40,143 nt of DNA from JANNNF01 sp040385825. GTDB taxonomy: Bacteria > Pseudomonadota > Alphaproteobacteria > Rhodobacterales > Rhodobacteraceae. Shown piece by piece: positions 16,382 through 24,379 of the stretch. The stretch covers positions 1 to 40,143 of the forward strand of contig JAZKGQ010000015.1 in the NCBI GenBank assembly GCA_040385825.1, read 5' to 3'. The notes under the pieces are model-generated. The model saw only the letters and a program-made list of their open reading frames with translations, did not search any database and had not been told where the DNA came from. Position 1 is the stretch's first letter. Each line of letters opens with the position of its first letter. The translations under genes and the position numbers were made by a program.

Positions 16382-17485
16382 CTATTCGATGATCACGGTG
16401 GACCGGGCGGGCAACCACGCGACATAGGCCGCATCGCCCGCCTGCAACATGCCGCGGTATTTGTCGGCATGGCCCTCGATGCTGAACGACTCGCCATTCG
16501 GCAGCTTGACCGCCATTTGCAGGATATGGCCGATCAACTGCATCCGGGTGATCTGGCAGGCGATCAGATTGGTGCCATAGGTCTGGCGGGCCTCTGCCTC
16601 GGGTGTGGTGCCGGGCACGATATCCACGGCCTCGGCGGGCAGCACGATCGACGCCTTGCCGCCCACCGCAACCGGGCTGGCCGGGCGCTCGCCGGTCAAC
16701 GGCCCGAATGCGGTGTCGAGCACGAGCGTATCCGCATTTACCGCCTGCACCGTGCCGGGGATCAGCGTATTTGCCCCGATGAAGCGGGCGGTGAAAATGC
16801 TTTGCGGGCGGGTGTACAATTCACGCGGCGGGCTGACCTGTTCGATGCGGCCCGCGTTCATCACCACGATGCGGTCCGACAGCGCCAGCGCCTCGGACTG
16901 GGCGTGGGTCACGAAAACAAAAGTGATGCCCAGATCGCGCTGCAACAGCTTCAGCTCGTTCTGAATGCTCTTGCGCAGGTTCGCGTCCAGCGCGCCAAGC
17001 GGTTCATCCAGCAGCAGAATGTCAGGCTCCACCACCAGCGACCGGGCAAGGGCTATGCGCTGGCGCTGGCCACCCGACAGGTTGTTCGGGCGCACATTCG
17101 CCACCGCAGACAGGCCCAGTTTTTCCAGAATGCGGTCTACCTTGCGATCCGCCTCGGCGGCAGGCATGGCCTTGACCTCCAGCCCGAAGCGCACGTTCTG
17201 GCGCACCGACATGTGCGGAAACAGCGCATAGTTCTGAAAGATCATCGAAGTGGGCCGCTGTTCCGGCAGCAGATCATTGATCCGTTTGCCCCGGATCAAC
17301 AGATCGCCCGAGGTGATCGATTCAAACCCCGCGATCATCCGCAGCGTGGTGGTCTTGCCGCAACCCGATGGCCCCAGAAACGCGATGAATTCGCCCTTCA
17401 TGACATCCAGATTGAAGTCGATGACGGCGGGCGTGCCGTTGTCATAAACCTTGCCGATGCGGGACAGTTGCAGATCGTAGGTCAC
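16382..17485 (-). CDS. ABC transporter ATP-binding protein (PotA-like), first of two
   Basis: 367-residue ATPase of a spermidine/putrescine/iron-type importer. Walker A GPSGCGKTT at 38-46, Q-loop FQNYALFPHMSV, signature LSGGQRQRIALARSLV, Walker B ILLLDEPLGALD, H-loop VTHAQSEAL, and a C-terminal TOBE-like regulatory part from about 250. The start is uncertain: GTG at 17485 sits eight bases after AGGA and was chosen, but GTG at 17491 is also in frame. It follows the binding-protein gene after a strong hairpin (17511-17543) and abuts the amidase. It belongs with the permeases at 20309-22034, which already have a second ATPase gene (22031-23143); the pair may form a heterodimer or be alternatives. 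Confidence 0.95.
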   Translation of the reverse strand: MTYDLQLSRIGKVYDNGTPAVIDFNLDVMKGEFIAFLGPSGCGKTTTLRMIAGFESITSGDLLIRGKRINDLLPEQRPTSMIFQNYALFPHMSVRQNVRFGLEVKAMPAAEADRKVDRILEKLGLSAVANVRPNNLSGGQRQRIALARSLVVEPDILLLDEPLGALDANLRKSIQNELKLLQRDLGITFVFVTHAQSEALALSDRIVVMNAGRIEQVSPPRELYTRPQSIFTARFIGANTLIPGTVQAVNADTLVLDTAFGPLTGERPASPVAVGGKASIVLPAEAVDIVPGTTPEAEARQTYGTNLIACQITRMQLIGHILQMAVKLPNGESFSIEGHADKYRGMLQAGDAAYVAWLPARSTVIIE

Positions 17486-17510
17486 AGGCACATTCCTAAT
17501 TCTTGCGGCT

Positions 17511-17543
17511 GGTCCGGCCGGGGCGTCGTGCCCCGGCCAGACC
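17511..17543 (-). promoter_or_regulatory. GC-rich intra-operon stem-loop after binding-protein gene
   Basis: GGTCCGGCCGGGGC (17511-17524) pairs with GCCCCGGCCAGACC (17530-17543), 13 of 14 positions, around the 5-base loop GTCGT. It lies between the stop of the binding-protein gene and the GTG of the ATPase gene, and no T-run follows on the transcribed strand. Such stem-loops behind binding-protein genes commonly protect the upstream message from 3' exonucleases and so raise binding-protein output over the membrane parts; that role is inferred here. Confidence 0.75.
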
Positions 17544-17567
17544 CGTTGGCGGGTATTTGGCGATGGG

Positions 17568-18791
17568 TCAGGCCGACAGGAATTCGTCCCACTTGGAGAT
17601 CAGCAGGTCGTACTCATCCGGCCACTGGTGCCAGTAGGCGACGTTGGCAGCACGGGTGGCCAGCGAGCCGCCGTCGCGCAGATCGCCTTCCTTGATGCCG
17701 CGATCCTCGGGGCCGACCCATGGCGCGCCTTCATACCAGAAGGCGTATTTCTCGGGTGCCATGGCCGCCTTGACCTTGTCGTTGGGCGAGTAATAGCCCT
17801 GCTCCGACACCGCGACCGCCGGACCACCCGACAGCCAGTAATCGGCATAGGCGGTGACGGCCCCCATGTTGGGCGAGGATTTCAGACCCGACACCCCGAT
17901 GGCCCAGCCACGGTAACCGGCCTTCATGGTGGCATAGGAACATTGCACGCCCTGCGCCTTGACCGCCATCACGGCAGGCTGCCAGGCGTCGGCAATGATC
18001 ATCTCGCCCGAAGCCAGCAGGTTGACCAATTCGCCGAAATCGCCCCAAAGCGCGCGGAACTGGCCTTCCTTCTTCTTGGCGATCAGAAATTTGGCGGCTT
18101 CCTCGATGGCGGCGGCGTCCGGGTTGCCGGGGTTTGCGACCTCCAGCAGGCCCAATTCGTTCATCGCCATCACGGCCTGACCAAAGGCGATCAGCGGATC
18201 GACGTTCAGGCCGGTCTTGCCCTTGAACTTGGGGTCGAACAGCGCCGACCAGTTGGACGCTTCCTCGGCATCGACCAGATCGGGGCGGAAGCCGATGGAA
18301 TCGAAGTTGTAGACGGTGGGCACCATCAACAGCTCGGTCTGGGATTCGTCCTTCCAGATCTGGCCGACGATCTGCGCGCGCAGTTCCCACTTGTCGGAAG
18401 GCTTGGTAAAGCTGTCGGCGATGCCGGCCCAGTTTTTCAGCGAGGCGGCAGGGATCGGGGCAACCAGATCGGTCTGCACGATGGAGGGCAGACGCTCGGC
18501 GATGATTTCCCAGCAGTCATAGGCGGTGGAGCCTGACAACAACTCGGTCTGGGTGTTGGGGAAAATGTCGGCCTTGCCCGATACGGCCTTGACGCCGGAG
18601 GCTGCCTTGAACTCGTTCAGGATGCGTTCCTGCACGGTCACCGACAGGCCGACCGTGCGCAGTTCCTGGCTGGCCAGATCCTGCGCAAAGGCCGCCTGCG
18701 CGCCAAGCAAGGGCATGCCCCCGGCGGCAAGCGCCATGGTGCCCGCAGTTCCATGAAGGAACTGGCGCCGCGAGAGAGTGTCGTCTTTCAT
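17568..18791 (-). CDS. Tat-exported ABC substrate-binding protein (PotD-like)
   Basis: 407-residue periplasmic solute-binding protein. The N-terminus has a twin-arginine signal, LSRRQFLHG at about 6-14, a hydrophobic stretch AAGGMPLLGAQAAFA, and a likely cut before QDLASQ; Tat export suggests folding or cofactor needs before secretion. The mature part is an extracellular solute-binding type 1 fold (GKADIFPNTQTE, VPTVYNFDSIGF, FGELVNLLASGEMIIADAW, AFWYEGAPWVGP). GGAGG stands before ATG at 18791. It is the only exported binding protein for the transporter encoded around it. The C-terminal third aligns by eye with the signal-less protein at 24376-25599, so the two are paralogues. Ligand unknown; polyamine-like cluster membership says little about the real ligand. 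Confidence 0.95.
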   Translation of the reverse strand: MKDDTLSRRQFLHGTAGTMALAAGGMPLLGAQAAFAQDLASQELRTVGLSVTVQERILNEFKAASGVKAVSGKADIFPNTQTELLSGSTAYDCWEIIAERLPSIVQTDLVAPIPAASLKNWAGIADSFTKPSDKWELRAQIVGQIWKDESQTELLMVPTVYNFDSIGFRPDLVDAEEASNWSALFDPKFKGKTGLNVDPLIAFGQAVMAMNELGLLEVANPGNPDAAAIEEAAKFLIAKKKEGQFRALWGDFGELVNLLASGEMIIADAWQPAVMAVKAQGVQCSYATMKAGYRGWAIGVSGLKSSPNMGAVTAYADYWLSGGPAVAVSEQGYYSPNDKVKAAMAPEKYAFWYEGAPWVGPEDRGIKEGDLRDGGSLATRAANVAYWHQWPDEYDLLISKWDEFLSA

Positions 18792-18840
18792 TTCTAGACC
18801 TCCAAGTTGTTGTTTTTACGTTTGTTATCTGCCGCACCGG

Positions 18841-19593
18841 TCAATAGCGCCCGACCAGCAGCCCGCCGTCCACCACAACCACCTGACCCGTCATGTAGCG
18901 GGCTGCGTGGGATGCCAAAAACAGGGCCACATCCGCGATCTCCTCCGGCTCGCCGATCCGCCCCATGGGAATGAATTCGCCTGCCTTGTCGGCCTCGGGC
19001 CCCAACGAATGCTCTTTGGACAAAAGCTGCGCCGTGCGGATGTAGCCGGGGGCGATGCCGTTGACCCGGATGCCGTCGCGCGCCAGTTCCACCCCAAGCC
19101 CGCGCACAAGGCCCACCACACCGGCCTTGGCCGCAGAATAATGCACATGTTCGTCCCAGCCGTAGGCCACGCCCATGATCGACGACATGGCGATGATCGC
19201 ACCGGATTTGCGTGCTTTCATGCCCGCAAGGGCAGGGCGGATGACGCGGAAGATGCCCTTCAGGTCGATGTCCAGCGTGTGATCCCATCTGGCATCGGTC
19301 AAGTGGTCCAGCGGCACCCGGTGCGCGATGCCTGCGTTGGCGACAATCACGTCAATCCGGCCATGCTGCGCCTCGACTGCTGCCACCACGGCATCGGCGG
19401 CCTCTGTTGAGCGAACATCCAGGGCATGGAACTCGGCAGAGCCACCCGCGGCCGCAATCTCGGCCACCACGCTGTGCCCGGCATCTGCCAGCACATCGGT
19501 CACCACCACATGGAACCCCGCCTTGGCAAAGACATGCGCACAGGCCCGGCCAATACCGATTCCCGCGCCCGTGATCAGAACGACCTGTTTCAT
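18841..19593 (-). CDS. SDR-family NAD(P)-dependent oxidoreductase (second of pair)
   Basis: 250-residue classical short-chain dehydrogenase. The cofactor motif is VLITGAGIGIGRA, followed by an acidic residue in VVVTDV that favours NAD; ANAGIAH is the NNAG counterpart, and the catalytic set is MSSIMG with Tyr/Lys in HYSAAKAG. It ends with the usual VVVDGGLLVGRY. The start ATG at 19593 overlaps the stop of the neighbouring SDR as ATGA; the frame upstream of it is run-on. Substrate unknown. The twin SDR genes sit between the permease and binding-protein genes, so a redox step on the imported compound or on a product of its breakdown is likely. Confidence 0.93.
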   Translation of the reverse strand: MKQVVLITGAGIGIGRACAHVFAKAGFHVVVTDVLADAGHSVVAEIAAAGGSAEFHALDVRSTEAADAVVAAVEAQHGRIDVIVANAGIAHRVPLDHLTDARWDHTLDIDLKGIFRVIRPALAGMKARKSGAIIAMSSIMGVAYGWDEHVHYSAAKAGVVGLVRGLGVELARDGIRVNGIAPGYIRTAQLLSKEHSLGPEADKAGEFIPMGRIGEPEEIADVALFLASHAARYMTGQVVVVDGGLLVGRY

Positions 19594-20312
19594 AGCATCA
19601 CATCTCCGGAATTTGGCCCCAGGGTCTGGCCCACAAACAACGACGCGGCGGGCGAGCACAGGAAGGCCACGGTTGCGGCCACTTCCTCTGGCTCGCCAAA
19701 GCGGCCCAGTGGCAGTTCGGCGGCCTTGGCGGCCTGCCAATCGGCAGACAGCGCGCGCACCAGCGGCGTATTGATCGGCCCAGGGGCCACCGCATTCACC
19801 CGGATGCCCTGCGCGGACACTTCGCGCGCCAGCGCCTTGGTCAACCCGATGATCCCGGCCTTGGCGGCGGAATAATGCACCAGCTCGATGCCGCCGATCT
19901 GCCCCAGTTGCGAGGCGACGTTGACGATTACCCCGGCCCCGCGCGCCAGCATTCCGGGCAGCACAGCATGGATGCACAGGAAGGTTCCGCGCAGATGTAC
20001 CGCAATCATGCGGTCGAAATCGGCAGGGGTCAGGTCGGTGAACCGGCCCTGATGCACGTGGCCCGCGTTGTTGATCAGATGCGTCACCGGCCCGAACGCG
20101 GCCTCGGCAGCGGCAACCATCGCGGCCACGTCCGCCTCAAGCGACACATCGCCGCCCACCGCAATCGCCACCCCGCCGATGGCCTCTGCCACCGCCTGCG
20201 CCGCCGCCAGCCGGAAATCGTTGACCACCACGCGGTAGCCATCGCCCGCCAGTTGCATGGCAATCGCCCGCCCGATGCCCGACCCTGCGCCTGTGATGAT
20301 GGCGGTGTTCAT
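19590..20312 (-). CDS. SDR-family NAD(P)-dependent oxidoreductase (first of pair)
   Basis: 240-residue classical SDR with AIITGAGSGIGRA at the N-terminus, INNAGHVHQGRF, VNVASQLGQIGG and catalytic HYSAAKAG; the C-terminal segment FVGQTLGPNSGDVML carries GPNSG where DGG is usual, as in FabG-like members with an altered dimer edge. ATG at 20312 overlaps the permease stop as ATGA. It shares only moderate similarity with the following SDR, so the pair are old duplicates or separate recruits with different substrates. Reaction not predictable beyond NAD(P)-linked alcohol/ketone oxidoreduction. Confidence 0.93.
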   Translation of the reverse strand: MNTAIITGAGSGIGRAIAMQLAGDGYRVVVNDFRLAAAQAVAEAIGGVAIAVGGDVSLEADVAAMVAAAEAAFGPVTHLINNAGHVHQGRFTDLTPADFDRMIAVHLRGTFLCIHAVLPGMLARGAGVIVNVASQLGQIGGIELVHYSAAKAGIIGLTKALAREVSAQGIRVNAVAPGPINTPLVRALSADWQAAKAAELPLGRFGEPEEVAATVAFLCSPAASLFVGQTLGPNSGDVML

Positions 20313-21160
20313 GCCACATCCTCCTGCATCGCCATTTTCCGCGCCCGCCGCACGCTGAGGCCCATCAGGATCGCGTAGACCGACAGCAGGGCGAAGGAAA
20401 ACAGCGTGGTCAGCACCCCGAAGGCAAAGATGTTGGGGTGAATTTCCACCGAAAACGTGCCGTAGATCGCCAATGGCAAGGTCTGGTCGCGCCCCGAGGC
20501 AAACAATGTGCGCGGGAATTCGTCAAAGCTGAGCGTGAAGGCAAACAGCATTGCCGACAGCACGCCCGGAAAGATCAGCGGAAAGGTGACCTTGCGGAAC
20601 GTCTTCCACGGGCTGACGCCAAGCGACCAGGAAGCTTCCTCGACCGATGCGTCAAAGCGGTTCAGGATCGCCAGCATCACCAGAAAGGCGAAGGGAAAGG
20701 TATAGGCGACATGGGTGAAAAACGCCGTGGTGTACCAGTGCCGTTCCATGCCGATGACGTTGTTGGCCAGCAAGGATGTACCAAGCCCGGTCAGCACCCC
20801 CGGCACCATCATGCCCAGCACGATCAGATAGAACACCACGCCCGCCCCGGCAAACCGCTTGCGGAACGCCTGTGCCGCCATCACCCCAAGCACGGTTGCA
20901 GTCACCATCGTCATGAACGCGAGGATCAGCGACCGCACCAGCGCCTCGCCAAACGGCAGGGGTGCGATGCGCGACGGCGGGGTCAGCCCGAAGATGTGCC
21001 GATACCAGTAGGTTGACCATTCGATGATCGGGAATTGCGGTCCCCCCTCGGGGCCCTGCTGGAACGAGATGATCGTCAGCACCACGAACGGCCCATACAG
21101 AAACAGGATGAATGCGCCCAGATAGACGGCAAGGATTGGCTTCAGGATACGGGATTCCAT
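20309..21160 (-). CDS. ABC transporter permease (PotC-like)
   Basis: 283-residue inner-membrane permease with about six hydrophobic helices, the first starting at ILAVYLGAFILFLYG. The cytoplasmic EAA loop is EEASWSLGVSPWKTFRKVTFPLIFPG, where the ATPase docks. A conserved TLSFDEFPRTLF stretch is typical of PotC-type subunits. It starts 2 bp after the stop of the partner permease and ends overlapping the SDR gene. Works with the permease at 21162-22034 and one or both ATPases. Length normal. Confidence 0.95.
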   Translation of the reverse strand: MESRILKPILAVYLGAFILFLYGPFVVLTIISFQQGPEGGPQFPIIEWSTYWYRHIFGLTPPSRIAPLPFGEALVRSLILAFMTMVTATVLGVMAAQAFRKRFAGAGVVFYLIVLGMMVPGVLTGLGTSLLANNVIGMERHWYTTAFFTHVAYTFPFAFLVMLAILNRFDASVEEASWSLGVSPWKTFRKVTFPLIFPGVLSAMLFAFTLSFDEFPRTLFASGRDQTLPLAIYGTFSVEIHPNIFAFGVLTTLFSFALLSVYAILMGLSVRRARKMAMQEDVA

Positions 21161-21161
21161 G

Positions 21162-22034
21162 TCAAAGCTCCCGCTTCAGGTCTACGATGCGCAGGAAGCC
21201 TGCAATGACAACGCCCATGAACACGGTCAGGATCACCCCCACCACAGACGCCATGGCCCATTTCAGCGACCCCACTTGCGTCACGATGATGTTGCCCAGC
21301 AGGTTCACCTTGCGGCCTGACAGCGCGCCCGAAGTGGCGAATTCGCCCAGCACCATGACGGACACGAAGATCGCGCCCACCACCACACCGGGCAGCGACA
21401 AGGGAAAGATGATCTTCCAGAATATCCGCCCGAACCCGGCCCCCAGATCGCGGGCGGCCTCGATGATGTTGCGGTCGATGCGGCCCAGCATGAAGGCCAC
21501 CGGGCCAACCATGAACACCACATAGATCTGCGTCATGCCGATGATCACCGACAGTTCGGTGAACAGCAGAACCTCGATCGGCTGGCTGATGATGCGCAGC
21601 TTTTGCAGGATGATGTTGATTGCCCCCTCTTTGCCCAGCATGGGCCGCCAGGCCAGCACGCGGATCAGGAACGAGGTCCAGAACGGGATCACGCAGATCA
21701 CCAGAAGCACGGTCGACAGGGTTTTGCTTTTGACAAACAGCCCGACATACAGCGCGGTGGGATAGCCGATCACGAAGGTCAGCCCCAGAATGATCAGCCA
21801 GATCCGCACCGTGGTCCACAGCGACCCGGTATAGGTGTCAGAGGCAAAGAACTGCTTCCAGCTTGCCAGTGTGGGGGTGGGCGAGATGTTGAAGGTGGTC
21901 TGCGTCCAGAACGAGACATAGACGATCATCAGGATCGGCAGCACCAGAAACAGAACCATCCAGATCACACCGGGCGCCAGCAGCCACAGGGTGGTGGAGG
22001 ATATGCGCGGGGTCGGGGTTGCATCCGCCATCAT
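21162..22034 (-). CDS. ABC transporter permease (PotB-like)
   Basis: 290-residue inner-membrane permease with six predicted helices (LWLLAPGVIWMVLFLVLPIL first). EAA loop: EAARDLGAGFGRIFWKIIFPLSLPG. GEFATSGALSG in the next helix is the PotB-type counterpart of the channel segment. ATG at 22034 was chosen over the longer frame because GGGAG lies six bases upstream; it overlaps the ATPase stop as ATGA. Forms the membrane channel together with the PotC-like partner directly downstream. Confidence 0.95.
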   Translation of the reverse strand: MMADATPTPRISSTTLWLLAPGVIWMVLFLVLPILMIVYVSFWTQTTFNISPTPTLASWKQFFASDTYTGSLWTTVRIWLIILGLTFVIGYPTALYVGLFVKSKTLSTVLLVICVIPFWTSFLIRVLAWRPMLGKEGAINIILQKLRIISQPIEVLLFTELSVIIGMTQIYVVFMVGPVAFMLGRIDRNIIEAARDLGAGFGRIFWKIIFPLSLPGVVVGAIFVSVMVLGEFATSGALSGRKVNLLGNIIVTQVGSLKWAMASVVGVILTVFMGVVIAGFLRIVDLKREL

Positions 22035-23143
22035 GCTGTCTCCCGGCCAAAGACGATGGCCTGTTCGGGGTTCCATGTCAGCAGATAGTCCTGCCGGGGC
22101 TCGAATGTGTCCGGCGCGCCAAGGCTGAGGTGGTGTTCCACCTCCAGCACCTGGTGGTCCGGGGTTTCAAAGAAATTCATGATGGATGACCCCAGATATT
22201 CGCTTGCGACAAACTTGGCCCGCAGGGCAGGGCCATCATGGGCGGCCAACGCAGGTTTCACCTGCACCCGGTCATAGCGCACGGCGTAGACATCGCGCGC
22301 TGCCTTGCGCGCGGCCCGCACCGGCACTGTGCCGAACGGCCCGGTGAAGGTGCCGCCCGACAGCGTGCCATCGAACAGGTTGAAGCGGTTCAGGAAATGC
22401 GCCACTTCGGGCGAGGCCGGGGCGTCATACACCTGATCCGGCGTGCCGGTCTGGATGATGCGGCCGCTGTCCAGCACCACCACCCTGTCGCCCATCGCAA
22501 GGGCTTCGGTTTCGCTGCCGGTGACGTGCAGGAAGGTGACGCCCATCTGTTCGCGGATGCTGCGCAATTCATTGCGCATCCGGCCCCGCAGGTTGGCGTC
22601 CAGCGCGCCAAGCGGTTCGTCCAGCAAGACCAGCCGGGGCTGCATCACCAGCGTACGCGCCAGCGCCACCCGCTGCCGCTGCCCGCCCGAGATCTGGTCA
22701 ACGCCGCGATCCTGCAACCCGTCCAGCCCCACCATCGCGATCATCGCCCGGCAGCGGGCGTCCCTGTCGGATTGGGGCAACGGGGCCGCGCCATGGGTCA
22801 GCCCGAAAGCCACATTCTGCGCCACGGTCAGATGCGGAAACAGGGCAAAGTTCTGAAACACAAAGCCGATGCCACGCTCATGCGCGGGCAGGGCGGTGAT
22901 GTCGCGCCCCTGAAAATGCACCCGGCCCATATCCGGCATCTCGAACCCCGCCAGCACGCGCAGGATGGTGGTCTTGCCCGACCCAGACGGCCCGAGCAGC
23001 GAGATATATTCGTTCGCACCAGCGGTCAGCGACACGCCGTCCAGCGCCAGCACATCGCCATAGCGTTTTGTCACGCCGTCCAGCCGGAAGATTTCTGTCT
23101 CTGTTGCCATATTCATGTCGCCAGCCCGGCTTTCGCCTGACAT
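22031..23143 (-). CDS. ABC transporter ATP-binding protein (PotA-like), second of two
   Basis: 370-residue importer ATPase: Walker A GPSGSGKTT, Q-loop FQNFALFPHLTV, signature ISGGQRQRVALARTLV, Walker B LVLLDEPLGALD, and a C-terminal regulatory domain. The usual H-loop His is in HVTGSETEAL, where the family pattern is VTHDQ; the residue after VT is Gly here instead of His, so the catalytic switch His may be missing or shifted. ATG at 23143 has GGGAG eight bases upstream; a TTG at 23158 and ATG at 23116 are alternatives. First gene of the transporter unit, behind the promoter region at 23.25 kb. The first ATPase (16382-17485) keeps VTHAQ, so the two may form an asymmetric pair. Confidence 0.93.
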   Translation of the reverse strand: MSGESRAGDMNMATETEIFRLDGVTKRYGDVLALDGVSLTAGANEYISLLGPSGSGKTTILRVLAGFEMPDMGRVHFQGRDITALPAHERGIGFVFQNFALFPHLTVAQNVAFGLTHGAAPLPQSDRDARCRAMIAMVGLDGLQDRGVDQISGGQRQRVALARTLVMQPRLVLLDEPLGALDANLRGRMRNELRSIREQMGVTFLHVTGSETEALAMGDRVVVLDSGRIIQTGTPDQVYDAPASPEVAHFLNRFNLFDGTLSGGTFTGPFGTVPVRAARKAARDVYAVRYDRVQVKPALAAHDGPALRAKFVASEYLGSSIMNFFETPDHQVLEVEHHLSLGAPDTFEPRQDYLLTWNPEQAIVFGRETA

Positions 23144-23244
23144 GCGCGCTGCTCCCAAGGTCGAAACCTGATTTCAACACCGGCGACCCGTGATGTGGTT
23201 GTGTGCCCGCCACAGACTGGGATCGCCGTCTAAATTGTCTATCG

Positions 23245-23274
23245 TATAAAATAACTATTTATGACACATGTCAA
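23245..23274 (-). promoter_or_regulatory. Probable promoter with overlapping palindrome ahead of transporter unit
   Basis: Minus strand: perfect -35 TTGACA (23274-23269) and, 18 bp on, TTTATA (23250-23245) in an AT-rich stretch unlike its GC-rich surroundings, about 100 bp before the ATPase start. The inverted repeat TGACA-CA-TGTCA (23262-23273) covers the -35 box, which is where a repressor would sit. The double-HTH GntR regulator encoded just upstream is the obvious candidate to bind it; that link is inference. Confidence 0.6.
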
Positions 23275-23350
23275 CTGAGCATTCATTGCCAAAGTGGCGT
23301 GAGAATACGCAGTTTTCGACAAGAAATGCCAAGCAATGCGTCGCTATGCG

Positions 23351-23365
23351 CAAATGCTGCATTTG
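23351..23365. promoter_or_regulatory. 15-bp perfect palindrome CAAATGCTGCATTTG
   Basis: CAAATGC-T-GCATTTG lies 31 bp past the GntR stop codon and about 90 bp upstream of the promoter at 23.25 kb. A one-base centre cannot form an RNA loop, so a dimeric protein site is likelier than a terminator. No second copy was noticed in the window. Confidence 0.4.
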
Positions 23366-23395
23366 AATAAACGCTTATTGCCGACGAAAGTCGTT

Positions 23396-24379
23396 TTATT
23401 GAGCTGTCAGGTAGGGGGCGAAATCCTGGGATTCGCTGATCACGCCAACGATCTTCATGCGTGACAGGTTCTTGCGCGCCATGATCTGAAGATGCCCGCG
23501 CAGATATTCGGCCGCAGAATCAATCGGATGTCGGGCGATCAGTTGAAACAGGGTGCGGTATTGGTCCAGGGCGATGTCATCGGGTGGCAGGCCAAGGCCC
23601 GTCAGCGCCCGATTGACCGACGACAGCAGCAGCCGGTTGTTGCGGATAATCTCTACCAGCGACGTGTTTTCTGCCTTCGCAATGCAATGTTCCATCAGGG
23701 CGTCCTCCATCGCCTCCCAGGTGACGGTGTTGTCAGACTCCAGCGTCTCACGAATCTGTTCAATCGCGGCATGGGAAATATGCGGTGCGGCCATTTGCAG
23801 GGCGGCGGGCTCCATGATGGCGCGCAGCTCATACTTCTCGCGCAGCGCGCGCGCGGTCAAAGGCCCCGCGATCCAGTGCGAGCTTGCGTTCTTGCGGATC
23901 AGGCCGCGTTCGTGCAGCCGCGCCAGCACATCGCGTACCACGGTGCGGCTGACCCCCAGATATTCCGCCAGTTCAGACTCGATGATCCGGTACTCGCCGA
24001 ATATCTGGCACGATGCCACCTGATCTTCGATCTGTTCATAGACGTGCCGCCAGGTGCCACGGGTTTGCAGCGCATCATCGACATGATCGGGAATATCAAG
24101 GTCAAACTCGCGGATGTCACGGCGCAACGGCGGGGCGGGGTTGCCGTCCTGCCCGACCAGAAACCCGCGCCCTTCAAAGCGGTGGATCAGTCCTTCGGCC
24201 AGCAATTGCCGCAACGCCGCCTGCACCGGGGCGCGGCTGGTCTGCATCAGCGCGCCAATCGGCCCCTCCAGCAGCACAAGGCCAACCGGCAACTGGCCCG
24301 CCAGAATGTTGCGACGCAGGACTTGGGTGATCAGTTCATACCGCGGCTCGGTTGCCAGCGGGTTTGACGACCGGATCAT
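23396..24379 (-). CDS. GntR-family regulator with two winged-helix DNA-binding domains
   Basis: 327-residue cytoplasmic transcription factor. Residues about 14-76 (YELITQVLRRNILAGQLP to RFEGRGFLV) form one GntR-type winged helix, and about 110-175 (WRHVYEQIEDQVASCQIF to NASSHWIAG) form a second, with its own recognition helix ESELAEYLGVSRTVVRDVLARL. The C-terminal part (KYELRAIMEPAALQMAAPHI onward) is the helical FCD ligand/oligomer domain. Usual FCD regulators have a single HTH and about 220-240 residues, so the first HTH is an addition. ATG at 24379 overlaps the stop of the signal-less binding-protein gene as ATGA. It probably controls the transporter unit whose promoter begins about 150 bp downstream, and perhaps its own operon. 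Confidence 0.92.
   Translation of the reverse strand: MIRSSNPLATEPRYELITQVLRRNILAGQLPVGLVLLEGPIGALMQTSRAPVQAALRQLLAEGLIHRFEGRGFLVGQDGNPAPPLRRDIREFDLDIPDHVDDALQTRGTWRHVYEQIEDQVASCQIFGEYRIIESELAEYLGVSRTVVRDVLARLHERGLIRKNASSHWIAGPLTARALREKYELRAIMEPAALQMAAPHISHAAIEQIRETLESDNTVTWEAMEDALMEHCIAKAENTSLVEIIRNNRLLLSSVNRALTGLGLPPDDIALDQYRTLFQLIARHPIDSAAEYLRGHLQIMARKNLSRMKIVGVISESQDFAPYLTAQ

Noticed and set aside
23366..23400. CGAC-GAAA-GTCG followed by TTTT as a plus-strand terminator
   Set aside because: The stem is only four to five pairs and no plus-strand gene ends there.
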